NCBI RefSeq assembly: GCF_000149955.1
Contig: NC_030992.1
Coordinates: 899,073 to 963,072 of the forward strand
Origin: Fusarium oxysporum f. sp. lycopersici 4287
Lineage: Eukaryota > Ascomycota > Sordariomycetes > Hypocreales > Nectriaceae
Length of the DNA: 64,000 bases
Direction of reading: 5' to 3'
Shown here in pieces: positions 31,837 through 43,834 of this stretch (position 1 is the stretch's first letter; each line of letters starts with the position of its first letter). The position numbers and the translations under genes were made by a program. The notes under the pieces are model-generated. The model was given only the letters and a program-made list of their open reading frames with translations, ran no database searches and was not told the DNA's origin.

Positions 31837-32997
31837 ATGCGTGAAGATGGAGACCCAGATCCTGATCGCGATCGCCTTCCGGGGAAGCCGTGGTGTGCCA
31901 GCACTGCATTTAAACTGACCCTTCCGCTCATTGTTGTTCTGACGATTGTTATGCTTGCGCCTCAGATTCATTTTCTATTTCACCTTGGGACAACGGATAT
32001 GAAGCTTACGAGTTCGATTGCTGTTTGTCCGGCGTTGGCTATGGCGAGGAATGTTACCTTTTATACGGATGATGCCCTGGCTCCTACTCCACTACCTCCG
32101 GCTCATGCAGCTTCAGATGGGCCGGATATTATACACGCCTTTCAGTCTTTGAGTCGCACAACTGTGTGGAAAAGTATTGCGAACATTACTTTTGAGGGCG
32201 ACACGTTTGAGCCTGAGGGAATGGTACGCTTAGGCGATGACCGTTACGTGGTCAGTTCAGGGCATTGGACCGTGCCGACTGAAAAGTACGGCAAGATCAT
32301 CGATGGAACAGACCGAACAGCTGGTGCAGGTCTAGCACATTTAATGGTGTACAATGGCGAAGGAAAGCTCCTTGCCGATGCGACCATCACGAAAGAAGGG
32401 AATGATGAGTATCATAATGGAGGAATTGACTATGATGGACAGTATATCTGGGGAACCATCGCGCAGTACCGACCCAACAGTACTGCATATGTATATCGGA
32501 CTGACCCAGCGACCTTGGTACCAGAGCGTGTTCTCAATTATAAAGATCACCTCGGCGGCATTGTTCACGACACCCGCAACAATCTTATTACGGCCCTGAA
32601 TTGGGGCGCACGAGACGCTGCAACATGGGATCTGAAGAGTGCCAAAACAGGATGTGACGCAGCACCGACACCCGAAAGAGTTGTACGAAATCCAAGTTAT
32701 TTCATCGACTACCAAGACTGCAAATGGCTGGGCCACAGTGGTCTCTACGGCGGAAAGAGTGTCATGTTGTGTTCAGGCGTCGCGACAATTGGCGGTTACA
32801 ACCTTGGCGGCATTGCTCTCGTGGATGTCAAAACGATGGTCCCTCTATCTGAAGTACCAATTGAGCTGGAGAGCAAGCTTGGGGTGAGATTGACGCAGAA
32901 TCCAATGGACGTTAGCGTCAAGGATGGTAAGCTGAGGCTCTACCTCCTACCAGACCAACATAACAGCACTCTATACATTTATGAAGCTCAGCCTTGA
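31837..32997 (+). CDS. DUF6454 family protein with N-terminal membrane anchor
   Basis: A single exon of 386 residues. After a short charged, Pro/Asp-rich tail, residues about 24-46 form one hydrophobic segment (AFKLTLPLIVVLTIVMLAP), so the protein is probably a type II membrane protein or carries an uncleaved signal anchor. The outer part has N-glycosylation sequons (NVT, NIT, NST) and repeated blades such as FEPEGMVRLGDDRYVVSSGHW, GGIDYDGQYIWGTIAQYRPN and HLGGIVHDTRNNLITALNWG. These resemble a six-bladed propeller of the kind annotated as DUF6454. No enzymatic activity is known. A CACGTG at 31725-31730 and C-rich blocks lie upstream. Confidence 0.72.
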   Translation: MREDGDPDPDRDRLPGKPWCASTAFKLTLPLIVVLTIVMLAPQIHFLFHLGTTDMKLTSSIAVCPALAMARNVTFYTDDALAPTPLPPAHAASDGPDIIHAFQSLSRTTVWKSIANITFEGDTFEPEGMVRLGDDRYVVSSGHWTVPTEKYGKIIDGTDRTAGAGLAHLMVYNGEGKLLADATITKEGNDEYHNGGIDYDGQYIWGTIAQYRPNSTAYVYRTDPATLVPERVLNYKDHLGGIVHDTRNNLITALNWGARDAATWDLKSAKTGCDAAPTPERVVRNPSYFIDYQDCKWLGHSGLYGGKSVMLCSGVATIGGYNLGGIALVDVKTMVPLSEVPIELESKLGVRLTQNPMDVSVKDGKLRLYLLPDQHNSTLYIYEAQP

Positions 32998-33248
32998 CCG
33001 ATACTAAGATAGAATAATGATATAGACTAATTGTGTAACCTTGTTTGAGGGGGCCATGCTGGTATTTTGGTGCCTATTGAGGTGACGATAATGCTGACGA
33101 AGCCGATTGGACTAGCTTAAGGCAGACTCACATTCTCGTATCACCGAATTCGGGTGCCTGACGCCCGTTTATAAAACGTGCTCCTTTCATCAACAACTAT
33201 TCCGAGACATGAGTATTTCGTGCCTTGTCCAAAGTTCAATCAATCAAC

Positions 33249-34154
33249 ATGGCCTCTTCTGAGGATTCGAGCTCAAGTCACTTTCAACTGGAAGGTCTAC
33301 CGCCTGAGTTGAGAGATCTCATCTGGAAGTTCACTCTCCCTGACTGTCGTCTATTTCACGTAAAGAAGACTTCAACGCAAGAACCATCTACCAACCCTAC
33401 AGTTGATGAACTTTTCTTTCGCTTTCACATTCACTACGCGCCTCCAATAGCTCTTCGAATATGTCGGGAATCTCGTGCTGTCGCACAGCGTGAAGGCTTC
33501 TTCCTTTCACCTCACGGAGACAACCCAGGCGTGTGGTTCAGACCAGAAACAGACATCCTCTACTTTGACCGGAACCAACGTGTCACCCTGAAAGCCAAAC
33601 CACACAATTCAATAGTTACAATCCATGGCTATGATAAAGTCCTCAACGTCGGCATTGAATGGCGCGCTTTCTTTCGAGATGTTCCCCGCCCAGCTGCTGG
33701 TGAGACAATGGCAGAATACTGGAGAGCTTCTATAGAGTCGCTGTACGATTTCATGCCGGGCATGCGCACTCTGAACTACATTCTTCCTGAGCTGCGACAT
33801 AGAGGCGGTATGGTTTGGGGACGCGAACCGTACCAGGCACAGAGCTACACGGCTGTGCTTCTACCCCTGCCAGAGAAGGTCAAGATTCCGTGGGAGACGA
33901 CGCGAAATCGGGGAAATGATCGGGCGGCGATGCTGAGTGAGTTTCTGTTCAATGCGTCTCATGGGAACAGAGATACGACACCGCTCATGGTGACATGGGG
34001 AGAAGTCAAGAAGGATATTGAAAAGGGTCTTGAGGAGGATACTGAGCGAGAAAGTGCAGGGCATTATCCGCTTGAAGTGATCGGTTGGTGGTTGATAAGG
34101 GATGGCATTCCTGAGACACAGGAGAACCCGCAGGTTCAACGATTTCAATCTTAG
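33249..34154 (+). CDS. 2EXR-domain protein (second copy)
   Basis: A single exon of 301 residues. Residues about 10-35 carry the 2EXR start F-Q-L-E-G-L-P-P-E-L-R-D-L-I-W-K-F-T-L-P, and around residue 72 comes ALRICRESRAVAQREGF, the second conserved part. Further on is PETDILYFDRNQ, also typical. It is the same family as the gene at 5484-6440, but the two are clearly diverged and lie in different orientations. The true ATG is 33249 (context ATCAACATGG). The reading frame is open for a few codons upstream but without another ATG. Function unknown. Confidence 0.8.
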   Translation: MASSEDSSSSHFQLEGLPPELRDLIWKFTLPDCRLFHVKKTSTQEPSTNPTVDELFFRFHIHYAPPIALRICRESRAVAQREGFFLSPHGDNPGVWFRPETDILYFDRNQRVTLKAKPHNSIVTIHGYDKVLNVGIEWRAFFRDVPRPAAGETMAEYWRASIESLYDFMPGMRTLNYILPELRHRGGMVWGREPYQAQSYTAVLLPLPEKVKIPWETTRNRGNDRAAMLSEFLFNASHGNRDTTPLMVTWGEVKKDIEKGLEEDTERESAGHYPLEVIGWWLIRDGIPETQENPQVQRFQS

Positions 34155-34301
34155 GCACTATATCAAGAAAGGACTTGGATGGGGAAATTGATGAAGACTT
34201 GACTTTTATAGTTATACCATCGACTCGTCCACTGGTTTCGCTTCCATTCAATACTTCATCCAACACGTCAATGCCAAGCATTTCACACCTAATACACCGC
34301 T

Positions 34302-34770
34302 CTAAGACATGTGAAGAACCTCAATGTTGTTTCCAACAGGATCAAGAACAAACGCCGCATAGTATCCAGGTCTATACTCCCTCAGCCCAGGCTTTCCATT
34401 ATCAGCAGCTCCAGCTTTACTACACCAACACAATTAGCATCTTCATCACAACTTCATTTTGGCAGTTGACTCACATAGCAGTGTCGTACCACTCGTCGAC
34501 ATGTTTCTGGTTCTCACCATCAAAAGCGACATGAACTGGTGCAGTTCTGTTCTCAAGATTGCCGTCATATTTCTTCAAGTCAGGGCCACCCCCGCCAAGC
34601 CAAAAGTCTGGAGCGCCATTCTTGACGCCAAAACTACAGTACTGAGCTCCTTTGTTGCCTGTGCCTTCGAACTTGAGTTCATAGCCAAGAGGAGCGAGAA
34701 CGGCTTTGTAGAAGTCGCGCATCTCGACGTAGTGTTCGCCGACAGAGAGGGCAACGTGACTGAAAGGCAT
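34302..34770 (-). CDS. VOC-superfamily (glyoxalase/bleomycin-resistance fold) protein
   Basis: Two exons, 34475-34770 and 34302-34419, with a 55-bp intron (GTGAGT...GTGTAG), give 137 residues. The N-terminus FSHVALSVGEHYVEMRDFYK is the first beta-alpha-beta-beta-beta unit of vicinal-oxygen-chelate proteins. The second half has HVAFDGENQKHVDEWYDTA and, after splicing, GYYAAFVLDPVGNNIEVLH, the common C-terminal strand with the metal-binding Glu. The two His (first strand and HVAF) plus the Glu could bind a divalent metal. Small fungal members of this type are of unknown substrate. Without the intron the protein would lose the last strand, which supports the splice. Confidence 0.85.
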
Positions 34771-37700
34771 GATGAGAGTTATTGACTGTTTCTTGGGAGT
34801 GAATGCTGTTTTAATGGTATGAGTTGATGAAACGATCGAATGATAGAAGGAGTTTTCAGCTCTTATATACTTATTTCTTACATATCCCTAGTTCACGGTC
34901 CAGCTCTACATTTCCCCTCCTGAGCGTGAACCCCCCTCACGTCCGTGGCGTTTCCCAGCGATGATCCGACCCGGACTTGAGATAAAGTCCGCAATCTATC
35001 CGAATGCCAATGTACAAGTGTTTCCATGAAATGCACGGATCGATGCATCGTGACTCATACGGTGATCAAAGATTAAAGATCTTGTATGAGCTAATGGGTT
35101 TTTGGTAATGTTTTCGAAGCTGTATAAAGGAATGGACGAGTCGTGAGGTTCATGTTAAGGTTGGAAAGATCCACATTTAGTTTGGCTGCTTATTTTCCTA
35201 TTTGGGAAAATAAGAAGTTCACGGTCAGGGGTTGTATTTGTTATACGAGAACGAGAATCGGTGTAAAGCGGAATTTGATCGGATTCCGTGGAGGAGGTGA
35301 TGTTGTGAACCCGAAACTTCTTATCGTCCCTCAGGTTATGTGCTTGCTTGCAGACTGATGTAAGTGAAACCAATCGTGGATCAATTGGTCCAGTATCTAC
35401 AATAGAGCCATTCTCTAAGTTAGCTATCATAATGCCTAGCGACTAGCAGCACAAACAATGGTTAGATCATATGAGATAGTTCCTCAGAACCCTACAAGCT
35501 TTTTCATAGCTTTAGGGTCACCTCGAAGAAGCTCACCTTCTACAGTTACACTGACACGATATAGTGAACTCGTGGCTACACAGGCATGGATACAAATGCA
35601 CAACAAGAGGAGACAGGAAGAGACGAAAAACCGCCAGTATCACTATTATCGATTCTAGGTTTATCGTCATCGTGTATCACCAACACTCTCTCATTGAGCC
35701 CAGGTCCCACAGACATCGAACAAAAACAACGAGACTCCAGAGGAGCAACCAACACGGGAAGAACGTGTCTGTGCTCGCTGCGTTAGAAAGCGAAGGAAAG
35801 CATACAGAGGAATTAATGGTATTTATAGATGGGGCCAGGAATATTGATTTGTCTACTACACGTATGCTGAAGCTGAGCAGTGACCGATCACAGCAACGGA
35901 TCTGTGGCTGGCTGTCTTCAATGGCGAATTCTCGAGGAAAAAGAGTATCTTCGGGATATGGATGGATTGCGCACAGGACGATAGAAAGATCAGCTGTTAA
36001 GAGCGTGGACGAATGCATGACGACTTTGTGGGAGAAGCCTTGTCTAGTACATGGAGTAGCTTCTGACAACCAACCGCTTGCAGTTAGAGAGTAAGTTCAT
36101 ACCTTTCAGACTTCAATATCTGTCCCAAAATCTTAAACTTCCTTTAGGCATTTCATAAAGATAACAGCACCGAATCGCGAGAGCTTGTGTATGCCAAGGC
36201 ACATGTTTCTTATACTTAATAGCGACTGGGTCTTGCCTGAGCTTTATACAATCAATATGTGAAGATATCAACCTGCCTCCTTCGGCTCTCTTTGGATTGG
36301 CTTCATAAGAAGATTTTGAGAACTCGCCAGCTCATCATCTCTCAGTCCCCGGCCACCCGTTACCTTTCATCCTGGTTTACGATGCTTGGTGGGAGCCTCC
36401 AAATGTTGCGAGCGAAGAGCAAAGTGACTCTAAGGTAACCGAAGCATGCACATGCCAGGAACTTTTGCAGAAGGCCATGGTGTGCTGGTGAAGACGGTAA
36501 TCAAGATCGAAGTCAACGTCTTATTCAGCCGGTTCTGTGGGGTAAACACATTGAGGATCAGATCTGGGCTTGTAGTTCGGACGCATATGATAGTCTAAGC
36601 CTGACAAGGGGATGACTGTGCAACCACCTGATCCGATAAAGAAGCTTTTACGCATTGATGACCAGTAGTAAGCTGTGCATATAAGGCTGGTTTGTGTGCC
36701 AATGGGTGACTGAGATGGACAGGAGGGTCAGCTCTAAGGCTATTCTGGCATATCTAGAAATTTACTATACTATGACATGCATGTGTGATTACTCTGAGCT
36801 GATATCACCACTAGCAAAGAACGCAGAAGCCATGTCTCATGTCTAAATCATCTTCGACAAAATAAAGTCTCACGGACATTGGAGGTAATGAAGTCTCGTT
36901 CTTATCCGAGACAAACCCTGGACAACGTGCTATATCCTTCTGCATTCTGGAGAGTTCAAAACAAGTCATCGAAATCTTGTAATTGGAGGCCATATAACTT
37001 TGATCAGTTTTATCCTGTCCCTTATAAGCATTCGGCCAATCACTTAGTAATGCTGAAGCTAGCCTCTCAAAACAACCTTACGGATTGGTTGTTGATCAAG
37101 ACCAAGTTATTTGTAGATGCTGACAGCCAAGCTTATTAGTAGCCAAATCAAGGCCTCATAACATGTCAGCTCTACCAAAGTATCGGTGAACTATTTCAAG
37201 CTCAACGAACAGCCTCCACACTCAATCACCATTTCTATCGAATTGGTCGTAACAATTTGATGCAACAGAATTGGAGCAGGAACGCACTTTGTGAGTCTCA
37301 TTGAAGCCGTAGTGTCAAGAACTGTCTTATACAGCATCATATGAACCAACATCGAGAAATTGACGGCAATCAAACCCGCTTATCTCAGCCAACGTACATC
37401 GCATGCTGTCCAACCATATCTTGACAGATTTTCTAGACTCATCCCAAGTTCTGGACCTAGCGCTGACAGAATTTGCTAAAATATGCTTATTCCGGTGCCA
37501 ACTCCGTGGTATGCCACTGAGCTGAGAGTGTCCGCCTTGGTGTGGCCCCCAATCTTATACGATTCCAGTAGAGTCAACAATTGATTCTGTTGATTGGTTT
37601 GAATCGTGGTATTAGGGGAATCAAAATGTAACTTCGTGGCGCAGATGGTCTTGTCATGTAAGATGATGTTGTTGTAGTGTGTATTCACCGTCGGATGGAT

Positions 37701-37841
37701 GTTGTAAGAATAGGAAGTCTCCGAATACAGTATATTACGGCGTCGGAATCCGAGTACCTTCATCACGATGAAGACATAAACTTGGAAATCTATCCTTTCG
37801 TATCATTAACTGAGCGCAGGTTCTGCCTCGGTACTTGCAAG
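34771..37841. other. 3.1-kb stretch without an intact gene
   Basis: No complete gene was found. At 35752-35830 the plus strand encodes EERVCARCVRKRRKAYRG, which resembles the start of a Zn2Cys6 zinc cluster (C-x2-C-x-R-x-R-x-K) but lacks the third Cys and runs into a stop. The overlapping frame at 35564-36094 (176 codons) has no motif. The rest is AT-rich with short frames. The last 200 bases are the leader of the multicopper oxidase gene. Confidence 0.45.
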
Positions 37842-39756
37842 ATGTACTTCTCACTCTCTTCTCTCATATTTCTCCCCTTACTCCTCCAATCGTTCATCAC
37901 ATCAGTATCAGCGACATACTGGAACAACACCAAGAAGTTTGACCTTACTATAACATGGGAGAATTACGCTCCAGATGGCTTCTCACGAAAGATGCTGCTC
38001 GTAAATGGGCAGTCTCCTGGACCTGTGCTTGAGATCAACCAGGATGATTTGGTGGTAGTGAAAGTCCACAATCAGTCCCCAGAAGAACTCACTATTCATT
38101 ACCATGGTATGTCTCTCTTGTAACATAAGCTTGGAGGTACTGACAAGCTAGGACTGGAAATGAAAGGCACACCATGGACTGACGGTGTTCCCGGCGTTAC
38201 ACAACACCCCATTAAACCAGGATGCAGCTTCACTTACAAGTTCCACGCCACACAATATGGAAGTTTCTGGTATCACTCTCATCATCGGGGCCAAATAGAA
38301 GATGGTCTTTACGGAGCTATCATAATTCACCCACGACCCCACGAGCCGAACCCGTTTCACTTGATCTCCGACGATAAAGAGACTCTGCGTGAGATCGCGA
38401 AAGCGACGAAACATGTCAAGCCAGTTGTTATTTCTGATTTTGTGCACCTAACTTCTACGGAGAAGTGGGATATGACTGTAGCAGCTGGAATTGAAGATTC
38501 ATGCTATGATTCGATCCTCTTTAATGGCAAGGGAAGAGTCGAGTGTCTGCCAAAGGATGTCGTGGAAGCCAATCTCAACGAGATTCAGAAGAGCTACCTT
38601 GAGTTGGTACCAGGCGGGGCTGAGTTCACTGACAAAGCGTAAGTCTCCAAGACAAATTCTACTGTCGATTACTGACATTCACAGCTGCCTTCCTGCGTCT
38701 GCTCTTAATGCCATCGCCGGTGGTCTAGGCAACGAAGAAGCTCTCCTCCCAGGAACATTCTCCGGCTGCAAAGAAACAGAAGGCCAAATCGAAGTCATCA
38801 GAGTCTCTAATAAACACCACTCTTCCTCAAAATGGGTCGCTTTCGACATAGTTGCTGCAGTCAACTTTGTCAACGGCGTCTTCTCCATCGATGGTCACGA
38901 TGTGTGGGTATACGCCATGGACGGCTCTTACATCCAACCTCAGAAAGTCCAAGCCATTGCCGCCACAAACGGAGATCGATATTCCATTCTTGTCAAGATT
39001 GAAAAGTCTGGAGAGTTCAAGATGAGGTTCAATTCGAATAGTGCGCCGCAGATCATTACTGGCCATGCCATTCTCTCCGTTGAGGGCTTCGGTTACGCAC
39101 AAGAGGTTGAACCGTGGATCAACCTCGTGGGTATCCCTGTGTCAAAGGATGTCGTGGTTTTTAACCAGATGGTGGCATTTCCTTATCCCCCAGTGTCAAT
39201 TTCGCCAACTGCTGATGTCACCTTTAATCTAAGCATGGAGATCAGAGGTGCTTCGTATCTCTGGGCTTTGAACAGCACAGGTCTTATGTCAAAGGATCTC
39301 GACGAGCAGCGACCTACACTCTTCAACCCACAGCCTTATGTTCACAACAACGTCACTATTTCAACAAAATTGGGACAATGGGTAGATCTTGTCTTCGTGG
39401 CAGCGATGTTTCCCCAACCTCCGCATCCCATCCACAAGCACGGTTCAAAGATGTACATGCTAGGCACAGGAACTGGTCCTTTCAGGTGGAGTTCTGTTGA
39501 AGAAGCTGCGAAAGAGATTCCCGACCAATTCAATCTGATTAATCCGCCGCGGAGAGATGCGTTTCTTTCGGCGCCGGCGGATAAGGAGCCGAGTTGGGTT
39601 GTAGTTCGATATCATGCTGCTGATCCTGGACCCTGGTTGTTGCACTGTCATATCAACAATCATATGGTTGGGGGCATGATGATGGTTATTCAGGATGGTG
39701 TTGATGCTTGGCCGGAAGTTCCTGAGGAGTACGCTGAGGGTGGTGATGGAGAGTGA
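37842..39756 (+). CDS. Secreted multicopper oxidase (laccase-like)
   Basis: Oxidises phenols or other donors and reduces oxygen to water with four coppers; secreted. Three exons, 37842-38106, 38152-38638 and 38685-39756, with introns of 45 and 46 bp, give 607 residues. Residues 1-24 are a signal peptide (MYFSLSSLIFLPLLLQSFITSVSA). All four copper motifs are present: HYHG (86-89), WYHSHHR (128-134), HPIHKHG and HCHINNHMVGGM. The residue ten after the type-1 Cys is Met. Three cupredoxin domains are visible, with N-glycosylation sites. The frame is open upstream of 37842, but the signal peptide fixes the start. Melanin- or pigment-type laccase roles are possible; there are no pigment genes nearby. 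Confidence 0.92.
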
Positions 39757-40003
39757 AGTATTTGTGATTGAGCGCATGGAGCAAGCTTTTGACTTCTCAT
39801 CGAGACTAGGTCTCACCGTTTAACTATTGATTTGTTAATAAACATATTTCGCATATAATTAATTAGAGCTGAGATCGCGATGATCACGCTCATGCACTAA
39901 TGCAGGTCTATAAATCGCCAGATTGAAGAGTGATCAAGAAGTTCATCAAATTGCAATGCATCATGGTATCCTAACAAATAATTGCAAATCATATCCCGCT
40001 ATC

Positions 40004-41785
40004 TTAAAACAACCAAGTAACCACATTCTTAACCTTCGTCTTCCACCCTGTCTCCTCCGTAACCTTCTCCTCAATCGTATGAACATCCGTCTCAAGATCC
40101 ATCTCGCTCAACCCCACGAACCTTGTCTTCTTGACAAGCTTCCACACCACAAACATGAGCAGCATGACGGGTAGCTCGATGTAAAAGCTGACAAAACTGA
40201 CACCATCAAATTTGGGACTGAAACAACTCCAGCCTTGAACGAGAACGAGGAAGCTGTTGAGAATGACGCAGATCCAGGGTCCGTAGGGGTAGGTCCAGTT
40301 CTTGAAGGGTAGAAGATGGGTTTTGCCTTGTAGTGCGAGGGCTTGGCGGAAGCGGATTGATGTGATGCCGATGGAGATCCAGCTGAGTTGGTTCGACACA
40401 CCGACGATACTGGAGATGTTAGCTATAATTGAGAATCACATGTAGGTGATTGACTTACTTCTGAAGCCAATTCCACAAATCTCCTGCTCCAATGAAACTC
40501 GAACCAAAGCAGAGACCAGCCACAAATCCTGTCACTAGGACAGCAACCCAAGGTACTCTGTTCCTGTTGAGTTTCCCAAGGACCTTGGGCGCATGACCCT
40601 CGATGGCAAGAGTGTACATCAATCTCACGCCAGCGAACAGTGCATGGTTGCCGGCGGAGAGAACACTGGTGAGAATAACGGCGTTGATGACACTTCCGGC
40701 AGCTTTGGCGCCCGTCATCTCAAAAACGATGGTGAAAGGAGATGTGCGAGTCTCCTTGGAGTTGAGATCGGGGTAGTTGTAAGGGACGTTGAGACCGATG
40801 AGAAGAATTGAGAGAAGGCTGGTTTTGTTAGTGAGATGAGTGAGAGTGAGTTGAGTGAGACGTACTAGAAGAGAATGATACGCCAAAAGACGTTCTTGAC
40901 GACCTTGGGGAGGTTTCTCGTAGGATCCTTAGTCTCGCCAGCCGTGATGGCAATACTCTCAGTTCCACCATCTACACCCGTCAGTTTCATTCCAAACGAG
41001 ATCCCCACCACAACTTACAAGCAAAAGAAGCAGTGACAAAAACAGAGGCAAAGCCACCAATACCTCCAACAAAAGGCGCACCAGGGATATGCCAATATTT
41101 CCCACCGATATACTCTCCCGTCTCATTTCCACCGCAATTAACAACGATTCCCATGACGATGAAAACAACAATGGTGATGACTTTTAGCAGACTGAGCCAG
41201 TACTCTAGTTCACCATATGCTTTGACGGAAATAATGTTGACGCCGATGAGTACAACCCAGAAAATCAGACTGAGGGCCCAGCCGGGGAAGTTGTCGGTCC
41301 AGTATTGAAGAACGAGCTGAAGAGCGACGAGATCTGAAGCTGTGGATACAGCGTCGTTGAACCAATAATTCCAAGTGAGAGCGAAGCCAAAAGCATCATC
41401 AACAAAACGTCTACCTCATTAGCAATAATCCCGCCTGCAAGTATCTTACTAAGATAACTCACCCTGCAAAAGTACAAAAACTTCCAGCAACGGGTATAAA
41501 CGCCGCCATCTCTCCCAGAGCCAACATAGTCGTAAACACAATAGCACCCACGATAGCATAGGCGATCAATATCGACGCTGGCCCACCCGTGGCAAGGGAC
41601 TTTCCAGTGCCGAGAAACAGACCTGTCCCGATCGTGCCGCCAATAGCAATCATCTGCACCTGGCGCGCTGAGAGCGAGCGCTGCAGCAGATCCTGTTGCG
41701 TGGGTCGCGGGACATCGCTGTGCGGTAGATTCTCGACGTCATCGTCAGGAGATTTGCGATGTTCTTTTTCTGGCGGGAACTCCAT
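40004..41785 (-). CDS. Amino-acid permease (AAT family)
   Basis: A plasma-membrane proton-coupled amino-acid importer with about 12 membrane segments. Five exons: 41463-41785, 41019-41410, 40866-40971, 40459-40818 and 40004-40409, with introns of 52, 47, 47 and 49 bp, give 528 residues. After an acidic tail, QMIAIGGTIGTGLFLGTGKS is the unwound first helix typical of the family. It is followed by LALGEMAAFIPVAGSFCTF and, across the first splice, GRFVDDAFGFALTWNYWF. ASFAYGGTESIAITAGETKD is the conserved segment rebuilt by the second splice. Layout is closest to fungal Lyp1/Can1/Dip5-like permeases, but the substrate cannot be told from sequence. The true ATG is 41785; the frame continues upstream only to a GTG. 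Confidence 0.9.
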
Positions 41786-43834
41786 TGTGAATGTTGCCCT
41801 AATCACAGTTGTGAAAGATGAGTGAAGACATGTATGTAAACTTGGAATCTATAGAGATATAAGTTTCATCTCCTGGATAGATGTACTTGGATTCGAGATC
41901 CGCAAAAAACGAGGCACGAGGAATTGCGTGCTCAGAGGCAAATCCACTCTCTAATGTCAAAAGAGTTGTAGTTACGTACAAGCAAAGTGTATTTGGGTGG
42001 TATTTCACTACTATCCCTTCCTTGATGAACCATGTCGATGGGATCTTCAGAGTGACAAACTTGAACCCGCTAAGGGAAGGTCGCTAAGTTTGGATCTAGC
42101 TAAGCACTAAAATTCTGTGGTAACGTCGCATGAACCCACATCGTAGCTGAATTCAGCCTGTTGATAGGAAGACCTGTTCTCAAACCGGTAGGTAATAACA
42201 ATATACGATATCTATCTACAGTATATGCTCTTGACTTCTTCTCGAATATTTCTACATATTCTCAAGCTCATGTCTGAGATATCGCTGAACGGAAATACGG
42301 ATATCAAATCACAAGTAGCCCACCAAAAAGTCACTACGGCGATTTAGAGGGTCACTCTCGGCTCCGTCATGCCGGCGGTTTATACACAAGTTGGGTTACC
42401 TCGCCGATTTGCCAGAAAATCTCTGCTTATTGTCTGAAGGATTCCAACCCCATGGTTTAGTGGTATTTTCAAAGCAACCAACATCATCTTACATCTGACA
42501 TCGTCTATATAAACTTCAATGTCGCAATTCTTTTCTCAATGGCAACACTGCCCATGTCGACCTCTTGAACATATTGTAGGTTGAGAAGACGTTGCAGAGC
42601 CTCTCGTGATGTTCGGCATCCGGATGGGTCGAGTCTAGTCTAGTCTGGCCAAGCCGGGAATTAACATCTGAGCCAAGAATCGCCAAGATCTCTTTTTTCG
42701 CTTTCGTCCTCTTCCAGAAGCTTGCTTGGGTTAATAAGCAGAAAGCAGCTCCGAGATCACGCAACTTATTCCCGTGTGATTGCCTCTCTATCACTCCATG
42801 ACTCTGCCTCTATCGCCACTTAGTGACCCTCTCACTTATCAATGCTTTTTTTGTTGTTGTAATCAACACTGAAGATGTCACCTCACAGATCATCATCACC
42901 GCTCTCACGGGTTTGCCCATAGACTTTTTACTCGCATAAACAACATTTTTCTACAGACTGCTCATCTGCATCAACTTCCTTTCCACATAGCGAGATCTTG
43001 GATAGATTGAACTTATTATGGTCCTTTGCTTGGGCTAGACTTGTTTACTTTCTCTTATACCTAATCTCTACATGACTTTGTATGGTCAACTGGGTATGCC
43101 AAGGCTCGGACACCTCAAAGTCCTAGAGGACTAGCACATAATACAAAAACAATTTTTTGTCTTGTGCGATACAAGCTAGACTGAAACATCTGCTCGACTG
43201 AAAATGCGCCAAGAATGGTTGATTATATTCAGTCAATGCGCGTCTTTTGATGCGATGTGTTCTTACAGTTCATAGCTAGGCTGCATTCTAGCTCATCAAC
43301 ATATGACCCCGAGAATCTGCCTTGTATGACTCTAGAGCCAAGCAATGGCCACATATCCGTATTTCAACGGACCTAGCCGTAGCGATCCGTCAAATGGGTC
43401 TTTGAAATTTTTGGCCTTGGCTGACCCGGTTGATCTCGTCGGTTGTCACAGGCTACAGGCTTCCAAATTACTTACACTGTGATCCTTCAAGGCTACCAAA
43501 TTAACATCACAACCCGACCAAGTATCACCATCACCAATCTGTCCTCAATTCAGTAGTCTAGCATTACCTTGTATTAGCCAGTACTCTGCCTTAACTTATA
43601 GTGAAAGCCTAACTGTCACTGGCGTAGGACTTGGGGTGGCTGGATCTCCACACAGCCACTCCCTCCCATCCCAGCTCACAGGCAGCAACACCAACAGTAA
43701 AACCACCAATATCTTGTCATAAAACTGGCCTTTTTAGAAAGATCTACTTAATAGGCGTCAATATTCCTCTTCTCAGAGTAGCATTTATTTTATTTCTCAT
43801 ACTCTCAAGATACCCCTGTTGCAGTGCTTATAAA
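41786..43834. other. 2-kb gene-free stretch between permease and dioxygenase
   Basis: Divergent upstream regions of the permease (left) and the 2OG dioxygenase (right). Short frames only, no motif. A TAGTC pentamer repeats three times near 42634-42648. The frame of the dioxygenase is open upstream to 43631, but that extension shows no conserved residues. Confidence 0.5.

Noticed and set aside
35564..36094. 176-codon plus-strand frame
   Set aside because: Low-information composition and no motif; an overlapping frame carries the zinc-cluster-like scrap instead.
37677..37841. Upstream in-frame extension of the multicopper oxidase
   Set aside because: The ATG at 37842 begins a good signal peptide; the extension would bury it and has no conserved residues.
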